Below are positions 9,101 through 16,223 of a stretch of 64,000 nucleotides of DNA, piece after piece. Source of the DNA: DATBQN01 sp963755825 (GTDB lineage Bacteria > Acidobacteriota > Thermoanaerobaculia > Multivoradales > UBA5704); NCBI GenBank assembly GCA_963755825.1, contig CAVWLA010000001.1:2480001-2544000 (forward strand), read 5' to 3'. Both the position numbers and the translations under genes were made by a program. Under the pieces are notes generated by a model. That model had not been told where the DNA came from, searched no databases, and saw only the letters and a program-made list of their open reading frames with translations. Numbering within the stretch: position 1 is the stretch's first letter; each line of letters starts with the position of its first letter.

Positions 9101-12100
9101 GACGGCCTCGGGCGCCGCGGTCGCCGACAGCTTCCCCGCCTCGCTCGCCTGCACCTGGACCTGCGCCGGCGCCGGCGGCGGCACCTGCACGGCCTCCGGC
9201 TCCGGCAACATCAGCGACACCGTCAACCTGCCGGCCGGCGCCAGCGTCACCTACACCGCGAGCTGCGCCATCTCGCCCGCGGCGACGGGAATGTTGATCG
9301 ACACCGCGACGGTGACGTTCGCCGGCGATCCCAACGCCGCCAACAACAGCGCCACCGACACCGACACGCTGACGCCCCAGGCCGACCTCGCCATCACCAA
9401 GACCGACGGCGTGACGACGGCGACGGCGGGCAACTCCACCACCTACACCATCACCGCCTCGAACGCCGGCCCCAGCAATGCGACCGGCGCCTCGGTGGCC
9501 GACACCTTCCCGGCCTCGCTCACCTGCACCTGGACCTGCGCCGGCGCCGGCGGCGGCTCCTGCACCGCCGCGGGCTCGGGCAACATCGGCGATAGCGCCG
9601 GCCTGCCGGCGGGCGGCAGCGTCACCTACACGGCGAGCTGCAACATCTCGCCGGCCGCCACCGGCACGCTCTCCAACACCGCCATGGTGACGGCTCCGGC
9701 CGGCGTCACCGACCCCACACCGGGCAACAACTCGGCGACCGACAGCGACACCCTCGCGGTCTCCACCGACCTCGCCATCACCGACACCGACGGCGTCACC
9801 ACGGCGACCGCCGGCGGCTCGGTGACCTACACCATCACCGCCTCGAACGCCGGACCGAGCAACGCGACCGGCGCCACGGTGGCCGACACCTTCCCGGCTT
9901 CGCTCACCTGCACCTGGACCTGCGCCGGCGCCGGCGGCGGCACCTGCACGGCGTCCGGCTCCGGCAACATCAACGGCACCGTCAACCTGCCGAGCGGCGG
10001 CAGCGTCACCTACACCGCGAGCTGCACCATCTCGGCCGCCGCCACCGGAACGGTCTCGAACACCGCCACGGTGACGGCGCCCGCCGGCGCCACCGACCCG
10101 ACCCCGGGCAACAACTCGGCGACCGACAGCGACACCCTGGGGGCCTCCGCCGACCTCGCCATCACCAAGACCGACGGCGTCACGACGGCGACGGCCGGCG
10201 GCTCGGTGACCTACACCATCACCGCCTCGAACGCCGGTCCCAGCAACGCGACCGGCGCGACGGTGGCCGACACCTTCCCGGCCTCGCTCACCTGCACCTG
10301 GACCTGCGTCGGCGCCGGCGGCGGCACCTGCACGGCGTCCGGCTCCGGCAACATCAACGGCACCGTCAACCTGCCGAGCGGCGGCAGCGTCACCTACACC
10401 GCGAGCTGCACCATCTCGGCCGCCGCCACCGGCACGCTCTCCAACACCGCCACGGTGACGGCGCCCGCCGGCGTCACCGACCCGAACCCCGGCAACAACT
10501 CGGCGACCGACAGCGACGCGCTGGGAGCGCAGGCCGACCTCGCGATCACCAAGACCGACGGCGTCACCACGGCGACTCCCGGCGGCTCGGCGACCTACAC
10601 CATCACGGCGTCGAACGCCGGACCCAGCAACGCCGGCGGAGCGACCGTCGCCGATACCTTCCCGGCCTCGCTCACCTGCACCTGGACCTGCGTCGGCGCC
10701 GGCGGCGGCACCTGCACGGCAGCGGGCTCGGGCAACATCGCCGACACCATCAACCTGCCCAGCGGCGCGAGCGTCACCTATACCGCGAGCTGCACCATCT
10801 CGTCGTCGGCGACCGGCACGCTCTCCAACACCGCCACGGTGGCGGCGCCGGGGAGCGTCACCGATCCCACCCCGGGCAACAACTCGGCGACCGACACCGA
10901 CACGCTGGGCGCCCAGGCCGACCTCTCGATCACCAAGACCGACGGCGTCACCACGGCGACACCCGGCGGCTCGGTGACCTACACCATCACCGCCGCGAAC
11001 GCCGGCCCCAGCGACGCGACGGGTGCGACGGTCGCCGACACCTTCCCGGCCTCGCTCACCTGCACCTGGACCTGCGCAGGCGCCGCCGGCGGCACCTGCA
11101 CGGCGTCCGGCTCCGGCAACATCAACGGCACCGTCAACCTGCCGAAGGGCGGCAGCGTCACCTACACCGCGAGCTGCACCATCTCGGCCGCCGCCACCGG
11201 GACGCTCGCCAACACCGCCACGGTCACGGCGCCGGCCGGCGTCACCGATCCGGCACCCGCCAACAACTCGGCGACCGACACCGACGCCCTGGGAGCTTCG
11301 GCCGACCTCGCCATCACCAAGACCGACGGCGTCACCACGGCGACGGCGGGCGGCTCGGTGACCTACACCATCACGGCCTCGAACGCCGGTCCGAGCGACG
11401 CCGCCGGCGCGACGGTCGCCGACACCTTCCCGGCCTCGCTCACCTGCACCTGGACCTGCGCCGGCGCCGCCGGCGGCACCTGCACGGCGTCCGGCTCCGG
11501 CAACATCAACGGCACCGTCAACCTGCCGAAGAGCGGCAGCGTCACCTACACCGCGCACTGCACCATCTCGGCGGCGGCCACCGGCACGCTCGCCAACACC
11601 GCCACGGTGACGGCGCCCGCCGGGGTCACCGATCCGAACCCCGGCAACAACTCGGCGACCGACACCGACACCGTGGCGGCCGCCGGTGCCGCGGTCTCGG
11701 GCACCAAGACGGCCGCCGGATCGTTCGTCGTCGGCGGCACCATCACCTACACCATCGTGCTGACGAACGCCGGTCCCGGGGCGCAGGCGGACAACCCGGG
11801 CAACGAGCTCACCGACGTGCTGCCGGCGCAGCTCGCGCTGGTCGCCGCCAGCGCGACGAGCGGCACCGCCCAGGCGACCGTCGCCACCAACACGGTCACC
11901 TGGAACGGCGCCATCCCCGCCGGCGGCTCGGTGACGATCACCATCACCGCCACCATCCAGCCCATCGCCGCCGGACAGACGGTCTCCAACCAGGGGACCA
12001 TCGCCTTCGACGCCGACGGCAACGGCACCAACGAGTCGAGCGCGCAGACGGACGATCCCAATGTCGCCGGGGCCGCCAACCCCACGGCCATCACCGTGGC

Positions 12101-12212
12101 CGGCGCCGCCCCTGCCATCCCGACCCTGTCGACCACCGGTCTGGCCCTGCTGGCGCTCAGCCTCGCGGTCCTCATGATCGCGCTGATGCGGCGCCGGCGC
12201 GGCGCCGCCTGA
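6114..12212 (+). CDS. giant secreted DUF11-repeat surface protein with IPTL-type C-terminal sorting tail
   Basis: 2032 residues from the ATG at 6114, preceded by GGAGGA; the frame extends far upstream but only through the permease remnant. A signal peptide covers ~1-41 (cleavage after GAMAQ). Residues ~120-560 are a Gly/Ser/Thr-rich beta region, possibly a propeller (LDFNTWGAGHPPDPVGDVGPT). A carboxypeptidase-regulatory-like domain lies at ~565-650 (GTLQGTVTATVGG). Another beta domain precedes seven DUF11 repeats (966-1858), each with four cysteines (CTWTC...C...ASC), then a diverged eighth repeat. The last 31 residues read IPTLSTTGLALL, a hydrophobic helix and RRRR: an IPTL/PEP-CTERM-like sorting tripartite tail. 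Probably an exported cell-surface or matrix protein. No exosortase gene is in the window. Confidence 0.9.
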   Translation: MVSFRVSSRAVSTSILSSEAKRALRVSLALFSLLATGAMAQDLSRGNAAPPLAKGSGKPTELTMVRAGSTSVDLSTLPVAKPKKRERPEREEPDVVPVPLPGSSPQSTPVPPVGLLAAAPAPQASFAGLDFNTWGAGHPPDPVGDVGPTYYIQAVNTSIGIFRKSDGVRVAAFTYDTFMSQGHFGNLCDTDNFGDPVVLYDTFEDRWMITDFAFQLDGSGNVINPPGAYQCFAVSKSGDPVAGGWNYYSLHLTDGFGDYPKFGVWPDGIYMSANVFAFAAGGSFMAPRVWALNKAQMYAGNPTIQIVQFNAPSAEFTLLPANARLQTGTPPAGSPNYYSVVWQFTNAVSVYKFHVDWKSISLSTFTGPFIAIAPASWAAAGSTVPAPGGNTTDTLSPRLMMQNQYTNLGGVESLWDSHTVLGGAAATAAPRFYQVTVTGGTVGATTAQAATDTPDTTVNRFMPSVAVDRAGDMAMGYSASSSTLFPAIRYAGRLAADPLGTLPQTETSLVEGSGAQNVTTRWGDYSAMSLDPNGCTFWYTNEYYLVTGGNWQTQIGAFPFPTCTTVATGTLQGTVTATVGGAPIAGATVTLGSRTATTDGSGFYSFANLPSGTYPSITASAPGYIPSTATGIVVSDGATTTQNFSLATAPTSGCPTDTSQADFQTGVATNLDLTSSPGNALLLNAANIDQQNTSVTANGFAVTSTSWASQTFTAGVTGQLTQVDLDLFCSGCTGTTPNITVSIRATTGATPVPTGADLATATIPGFSSGAGGFFSAVFASPPTLTAGVRYAIVFRAVSNPSAGTYAYVCSCTPNTNPYTTGQRVTSTNSGATWTADVTAGGRDLGFKTYMKTGFATAGDLISSLKDSNPAVGFTTVWSTLSWTATTPANTSVQFQVAASNSPIGPFSFVGPDGTAATFFTASGASLAQFDGNRYLEYRAYLATTDKTMTPTLSDVTVCFTSVPLPDLAITVTDGVATAVPGGSVTYTITASNGGATTASGAAVADSFPASLACTWTCAGAGGGTCTASGSGNISDTVNLPAGASVTYTASCAISPAATGMLIDTATVTFAGDPNAANNSATDTDTLTPQADLAITKTDGVTTATAGNSTTYTITASNAGPSNATGASVADTFPASLTCTWTCAGAGGGSCTAAGSGNIGDSAGLPAGGSVTYTASCNISPAATGTLSNTAMVTAPAGVTDPTPGNNSATDSDTLAVSTDLAITDTDGVTTATAGGSVTYTITASNAGPSNATGATVADTFPASLTCTWTCAGAGGGTCTASGSGNINGTVNLPSGGSVTYTASCTISAAATGTVSNTATVTAPAGATDPTPGNNSATDSDTLGASADLAITKTDGVTTATAGGSVTYTITASNAGPSNATGATVADTFPASLTCTWTCVGAGGGTCTASGSGNINGTVNLPSGGSVTYTASCTISAAATGTLSNTATVTAPAGVTDPNPGNNSATDSDALGAQADLAITKTDGVTTATPGGSATYTITASNAGPSNAGGATVADTFPASLTCTWTCVGAGGGTCTAAGSGNIADTINLPSGASVTYTASCTISSSATGTLSNTATVAAPGSVTDPTPGNNSATDTDTLGAQADLSITKTDGVTTATPGGSVTYTITAANAGPSDATGATVADTFPASLTCTWTCAGAAGGTCTASGSGNINGTVNLPKGGSVTYTASCTISAAATGTLANTATVTAPAGVTDPAPANNSATDTDALGASADLAITKTDGVTTATAGGSVTYTITASNAGPSDAAGATVADTFPASLTCTWTCAGAAGGTCTASGSGNINGTVNLPKSGSVTYTAHCTISAAATGTLANTATVTAPAGVTDPNPGNNSATDTDTVAAAGAAVSGTKTAAGSFVVGGTITYTIVLTNAGPGAQADNPGNELTDVLPAQLALVAASATSGTAQATVATNTVTWNGAIPAGGSVTITITATIQPIAAGQTVSNQGTIAFDADGNGTNESSAQTDDPNVAGAANPTAITVAGAAPAIPTLSTTGLALLALSLAVLMIALMRRRRGAA
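9009..11687 (+). repeat. seven tandem in-frame DUF11 repeats, 384-bp period
   Basis: Unit starts, marked by the DLAIT(K)TDGV codons, fall at 9009, 9384, 9768, 10152, 10536, 10920 and 11304, with the array ending at 11687. The last six units are exactly 384 bp (128 residues) and the first is 375 bp. Units are nearly identical over long stretches around YTITASNAGPS, FPASLTCTWTC and SGSGNI, implying recent duplication or ongoing gene conversion. Confidence 0.95.
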
Positions 12213-12478
12213 TCGGCGGTCGGAGCAGGAGCGAAGGGGCGACCGCGAGGAGGCGATCGCGGCGCCCCGGACGGTGCGGCACGACCTCGCCGAGCTGGAC
12301 CTCGCGGCAGGCGCAGGCGCGGCGAGATCGAGCCCGGCGGTCGTGCTGCTCCGCCTGAAACGCGACGGCCGCCGCATCCACCCTCGAGGAGCTCGATCGC
12401 TCCACGCCGCCCGATCGCACGGGCCCGGTGGACGAAGGCGAGGCCATTCTGCTAGAAGGCGGCATCCCTCGAGCCATC

Positions 12479-14539
12479 ATGGGCAGCGCATCGCGAGTCC
12501 TCGTCATCTCCGGCATGCACCGGTCCGGAACGTCGCTGTTGGCGGCTCTCGCCGCCGCGGCCGATGTCGACATGGGGGGCGAGATGGTGAGCGGCGGCCG
12601 CGGCAACCGGCGCGGGCATTTCGAGGACGCCGAGTTCGTGCGCTTTCACGAGGGCTGTCTGGAGCGGCGGGGTGCCGGGCCGCTGGCGCCGCCGTGCGAG
12701 GGGGTGCCGGAGGTGAGCGCTGCGGAGGAGGGCGCGGCGTGGGAGCTCGTGGCACGTCGCGCCGGCAAGGCGGCGTGGGGCTTCAAAGATCCGCGGACGG
12801 CGCTCTTCCTGCCGCTCTGGGAGCGCCTCCTCGCCGGCTCCTGCTTCCTCTTCCTCTACCGCCACCCCGCCGAGGTGGCGCTGTCGCTCCTGCGGCGCGG
12901 CATCGACCTCGAGGTGCAGCTCGATCCGGCGACGGCGGTCCGCGCCTGGAGGATCTACAACCGCCGGATCCTCGCCTTCCGCGAGCGCTGCCCGGAGCGC
13001 TGCCTGCTGCTCTCCATCGCCGCCGTCCGCCGCGACCTGCCGGCGGCGCTCGCCCTTGCCGCGGCGCGCTCGGGCCTGCCGCTGGCGCGCGCCACCGGCG
13101 AGACGATCTTCGCGCCGGACGAGCTGCGCACCGGCCTCGCGGCGAGCGATGTGGACTGGTGCTCCGCGATGCCGGAAGCGATGGAGATCTATCGCCAGCT
13201 GGAGGCGGCCGCCGACCTCCCGGCCGTTGTGCCGGACGGCGGCGATCGCGAGGTGGAGATCCAGCCGAGCGCGACGCCGCGGGAGCGCGAGAGCCAGGAG
13301 GCGAGCGAGCACCTGCTCGCCGCGGCGCTCACGGCGCGGACGGGAGCGCCGCCGACCGCCGTGCCGCTCGACGCGCGGCGCACCTTCTCCGAGCTCAAGC
13401 TCGAGCTGGCGCGGCGCGACGACCACCTGCGCGATCTGCGGGCGAGGATCGACCGCCTTACCGGCCGCGTCGAGGAGCTCGGCGGCGAGCACCGCCAGCT
13501 CGTCGCCCGTCTCGGCGAGATCGAGAGCACGCGCGCCATGCGCCTCGTCCGCGCCTACTGGGGCACGGCCCGGCGCCTGCGCGGCTGGCGGCGGCAGACC
13601 GCGTGGGATCTCCGCCGTGCCGCCGGCGGGCACCGGCCGCCGCCGGCGGCGGAGATCGTCGTCGGCTGCGTGGCGGAGAACGATCCCCGCTTCCTCGCCC
13701 AGGCGCTCCTCCTGGCGCGCTCGCTGCGCTGGTTCGGCGGCTCGCTCGCGGCGTCGCGGCTGCTCGTCTGCGTCGTCGCCGGCGGCACCGACAGCATCGA
13801 TGCGGCAGCGCGCGCGCGGCTGGCGAGCGCCGGCGCCGAGGTTCGCGCCGTCGCGCCGTTCGACCGCCGCAACCCGCAGGCCAACAAGCTGCAGTTCTTC
13901 GCCGAGGCGCTCGATGGTAAGGACGGCGCCGCCGCGCGCGGCCTGCTGCTCCTCGACTGCGACACCGCGGTGGTGCGCGATCCGCTGCCGCTCCTCGCCG
14001 GCGGCGCCCTGCAGGCGAAGATCGCCGACGTCCCCTCGGTCACCCACGAGACCTTCGAGCGCCTCTTCGGCCACTACGGGCTGCCGCTACCGCGCCGCCG
14101 CTACCGCACGACGCTGCTGCCGGAGGCCACCATCCTCTACTGCAACAGCGGCGTCGTCTTCCTCACCGCCGACGTCGCCCGCGAACTCGTCCCCGCCTGG
14201 CGGGCGTGGAACCGCCGCCTGCTCGACGCGCGCGAGCTGCTGGGGAGCGCCGGCCACCACGCCAACCAGGCGAGCCTCACCCTCGCCCTCGCCGAGCACC
14301 CCGTCCCCTTCGCCGAGGCCACCGCGGCGCTCAACTTCCCGCTCCACATGGGCCACCTCGAGCGCCCCGCCGAGGTGCTCGCCATCGACCCCGCCATCCT
14401 CCACTACCACGAGGCGATCGACGAGCGCGGCCTGCTGCGCCCCACCGGCGCGCCGCGCGCCCAGGCGCGGATCGAGGCGCTCAACCGCCGGCTCAGCGAG
14501 GAGATGGCGGAGCGGGCGGCCGATCGCCGCCAAACCTAG
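12479..14539 (+). CDS. sulfotransferase - coiled coil - glycosyltransferase fusion protein
   Basis: 686 residues from the ATG at 12479; an in-frame GTG at 12428 is an alternative start. The N-terminus carries a PAPS 5'-phosphosulfate-binding loop (SGMHRSGTSLL, ~11-21) and later KDPRTALFLPLWERL and FLYRHPAEVALSLLRRG, as in sulfotransferase-family enzymes that modify glycans. Residues ~300-375 form a charged coiled coil (FSELKLELARRDDHLRDL). The C-terminal ~310 residues look like a GT-A glycosyltransferase: NPQANKLQFFAEAL, then LLLLDCDTAVVRDPLP with a DCD metal motif at 493-495, then YCNSGVVFL and ILHYHEAID. It probably builds and sulfates a surface polysaccharide. It stands alone, not in a polysaccharide cluster. 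Confidence 0.75.
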   Translation: MGSASRVLVISGMHRSGTSLLAALAAAADVDMGGEMVSGGRGNRRGHFEDAEFVRFHEGCLERRGAGPLAPPCEGVPEVSAAEEGAAWELVARRAGKAAWGFKDPRTALFLPLWERLLAGSCFLFLYRHPAEVALSLLRRGIDLEVQLDPATAVRAWRIYNRRILAFRERCPERCLLLSIAAVRRDLPAALALAAARSGLPLARATGETIFAPDELRTGLAASDVDWCSAMPEAMEIYRQLEAAADLPAVVPDGGDREVEIQPSATPRERESQEASEHLLAAALTARTGAPPTAVPLDARRTFSELKLELARRDDHLRDLRARIDRLTGRVEELGGEHRQLVARLGEIESTRAMRLVRAYWGTARRLRGWRRQTAWDLRRAAGGHRPPPAAEIVVGCVAENDPRFLAQALLLARSLRWFGGSLAASRLLVCVVAGGTDSIDAAARARLASAGAEVRAVAPFDRRNPQANKLQFFAEALDGKDGAAARGLLLLDCDTAVVRDPLPLLAGGALQAKIADVPSVTHETFERLFGHYGLPLPRRRYRTTLLPEATILYCNSGVVFLTADVARELVPAWRAWNRRLLDARELLGSAGHHANQASLTLALAEHPVPFAEATAALNFPLHMGHLERPAEVLAIDPAILHYHEAIDERGLLRPTGAPRAQARIEALNRRLSEEMAERAADRRQT

Positions 14540-14554
14540 GGAGCTCCTCGAGGC

Positions 14555-14573
14555 GTCTTACGTTCTTCGTAAG
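14555..14573 (+). promoter_or_regulatory. inverted repeat/operator overlapping the vapB promoter
   Basis: A perfect 7-bp inverted repeat, TCTTACG and CGTAAGA separated by 5 nt. Its right arm overlaps a TAAGAT -10-like hexamer at 14569-14574, which ends 8 nt before the antitoxin ATG. The position suits autorepression by the antitoxin. Confidence 0.6.
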
Positions 14574-14582
14574 ATGTAGCCT

Positions 14583-14852
14583 ATGAGGCGAGAAACCCGA
14601 GTGACCAGCAAAGGCCAGGTCGTCATCCCCAAGCCCATCCGCGAGCAGCTCCGATGGGGGTCGGGTGCTCAGCTTGCCGTCGAGATCATGAGCGATGACG
14701 CCGTGCGTCTGGCTCCCCTCGAGGTGGGAGACCCCGTCGAGGCCCTCTATGGTTGCTTGAAGGATCTGCCCGGAGATCCGATCGCGGCGCTCGAAGCCGA
14801 CCACCTAGCCGAAATCGAAGCGGATGAGCGCGGGCAGCGTAGCGGTCGTTGA
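14583..14852 (+). CDS. AbrB/MazE/SpoVT-type antitoxin (VapB-like)
   Basis: 89 residues. The N-terminal ~48 form a swapped-hairpin AbrB DNA-binding domain (RVTSKGQVVIPKPIREQL, then GAQLAVEI and AVRLAPL). The C-terminal ~40 are acidic and would wrap the partner toxin. It overlaps the PIN-domain gene by 29 bp, the usual antitoxin-first order. Because the toxin is truncated, this antitoxin may now be an orphan that still represses its own promoter. A palindrome overlaps the promoter and the start appears leaderless. Confidence 0.88.
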   Translation: MRRETRVTSKGQVVIPKPIREQLRWGSGAQLAVEIMSDDAVRLAPLEVGDPVEALYGCLKDLPGDPIAALEADHLAEIEADERGQRSGR

Positions 14853-15039
14853 TTCCTGGGCAATCCTGGCGCTGTTGCGAGCAGAGGAGCCGGGCGCCAC
14901 GGCGATGCGCCGGTATCTTCGCCGGGCTCAAAATGGCAACCTCTGGCTGCTGATGAACCTGGTCAACCTCGGTGAGGTCTTCTACCGCCTCATCCAGCTC
15001 GTTGGAGAGGTGAGTTCGATCTCAAAATCCGCGGCCTAG
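14824..15039 (+). pseudogene. VapC-type PIN-domain toxin, truncated by IS630 insertion
   Basis: Only the first ~71 codons remain of what is normally ~130. VVDSWAILALLRAEEPG holds the first conserved acidic residue of the PIN nuclease and NLGEVFYRL the second; the C-terminal acidic residues are gone. The stop codon TAG (15037-15039) is created by the target TA plus the first G of the insertion element. The missing 3' half is not recognisable beyond the right end of the element, so deletion accompanied or followed insertion. The product should be inactive. Confidence 0.85.
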
Positions 15040-15055
15040 TGCACTGCACGGTTAG
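15037..15055 (+). repeat. IS630 left terminal inverted repeat
   Basis: The sequence TAGTGCACTGCACGGTTAG matches the reverse complement of the right end at 16 of 19 positions, starting with the TA target dinucleotide. The transposase stop codon lies inside this end. Confidence 0.9.
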
Positions 15056-16140
15056 GTTGCTGTTGAATGTTGGGCGGTGGTTCGAGCGCGCTCGACAGCG
15101 TTCAGGATCGATTCCGCTGACTTCGTCCAGATGAAGGGTTTGGCGCTTTCTTGGTTGTGAACCTCAATGTAGCGGCGGAGCTCTTGGCGCAAAGCCTCGA
15201 CACTGGAGAAAACACCGCGATAGAGAGCGCGGCGCTCCAGCTGGCCGAACCACCCTTCTACGGCGTTGAGCCACGAGGCGCTGGTCGGTGTGAAATGGAC
15301 CTTGATCCTCGGGTGGGCGTCGAGAAACTCCCGGACTTCCTTGGTTTTATGCGTGCTGCTGTTGTCCATGATGAGATGCAGGTCCAGGTGACCTTCCACG
15401 TTGCCCTCGATCTGACGGAGGAAGGCCAGGAACTCCCGGCTGCGATGCCGCTTCGTGATTCGGCTCATGACCTTGCCGCTGGCGATGTCGAAGGCGGCAT
15501 ACAGACTGGCCGTCCCGTGGCGTTTGTAGTCGTGCGTCCGACGCTCGATTTGCCCAGGCCGAAGCTGCAGAAGGGGCTGGGTACGATCCAGCGCTTGAAT
15601 CTGCGTCTTCTCGTCAACCGACAGCACCACCGCGTTGTCCGGCGGTTGCAGGTAGAGGCCCACCACATCGACGACTTTTTCGGCAAACTGCGGATCGTTG
15701 CTGATCTTGAAAGTCCGCAGCCGATGGGGGCGCAGGTCCGACGCCGCCCACACCTGCTGCACCTGCCACTGCGTTACGCCTGCGTACTTCATCATCAGCC
15801 GCAGACTCCAATGCGTAGCCTCGTTGGGAATACGCTTGGTGGTCAGATCCAGGATCTTCTTCACCGTTGCCGACGTGAGCTTTCGAGGCTGCCCCGGGCG
15901 AGGCAGATCCCTCAATCCCGCCAAGCCCTGAGCACGATAGCGAGCACGCCATTTGAAGACGGTCACCGTCGACACGCCGAGCTGCTGTCCGATCTCAGCT
16001 GCGCTCTTGCCCTCGCTGCTCAGAACAACGATGCGAGCGCGCTCGATGTGACTCTGGCGCATTGTCGGACGGCGCAGCCACGACTGCAGCTCCTCCAGGT
16101 CTCCCGGCTTCAGATTCACTTCCTTCGCAGGTCTCGCCAT
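15052..16140 (-). CDS. IS630 family transposase
   Basis: 362 residues, full length for the family. The N-terminal half has two helix-turn-helix units (KSAAEIGQQLGVSTVTVFKWR and a winged helix around RKLTSATVKKILDLT). The DDE catalytic core shows D in VLSVDEKTQIQA, D in HLIMDNSSTHKT and E in SWLNAVEGWFGQLE. It catalyses cut-and-paste transposition into TA. The frame is intact and both ends are present, so the element may still be mobile. Confidence 0.96.
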   Translation of the reverse strand: MARPAKEVNLKPGDLEELQSWLRRPTMRQSHIERARIVVLSSEGKSAAEIGQQLGVSTVTVFKWRARYRAQGLAGLRDLPRPGQPRKLTSATVKKILDLTTKRIPNEATHWSLRLMMKYAGVTQWQVQQVWAASDLRPHRLRTFKISNDPQFAEKVVDVVGLYLQPPDNAVVLSVDEKTQIQALDRTQPLLQLRPGQIERRTHDYKRHGTASLYAAFDIASGKVMSRITKRHRSREFLAFLRQIEGNVEGHLDLHLIMDNSSTHKTKEVREFLDAHPRIKVHFTPTSASWLNAVEGWFGQLERRALYRGVFSSVEALRQELRRYIEVHNQESAKPFIWTKSAESILNAVERARTTAQHSTAT

Positions 16141-16180
16141 ACCGGAAGTAAATCACAAAACTCCCTTATAAGCAAGCGAA

Positions 16181-16199
16181 TTAACCGTGCAGCACACTA
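16181..16199 (-). repeat. IS630 right terminal inverted repeat
   Basis: Read on the minus strand from 16199 the end is TAGTGTGCTGCACGGTTAA, matching the left end with three mismatches. The transposase promoter should lie between here and 16140. Confidence 0.9.
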
Positions 16200-16223
16200 G
16201 CTTGGAGAGGAGAGTCGCAGCGG

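Larger units (their letters stand above)
15037..16199 (-). mobile_element. IS630-family insertion sequence
   Basis: About 1.16 kb bounded by inverted repeats and flanked by TA on both sides, the target duplication of the IS630/Tc1 superfamily. It contains one intact transposase gene on the minus strand. It is inserted in the vapC toxin gene. Only one copy is in the window. Confidence 0.92.

Noticed and set aside
9068..11545. Series of equal-length (60-residue) antisense ORFs, one per DUF11 repeat
   Set aside because: They recur only because the sense repeats recur; no start signals or sensible protein sequence.
6090..12377. 2095-residue open frame antisense to the DUF11 protein
   Set aside because: It is a high-GC shadow frame, low-complexity Gly/Arg/Val; the sense strand has a signal peptide, domains and a sorting tail.
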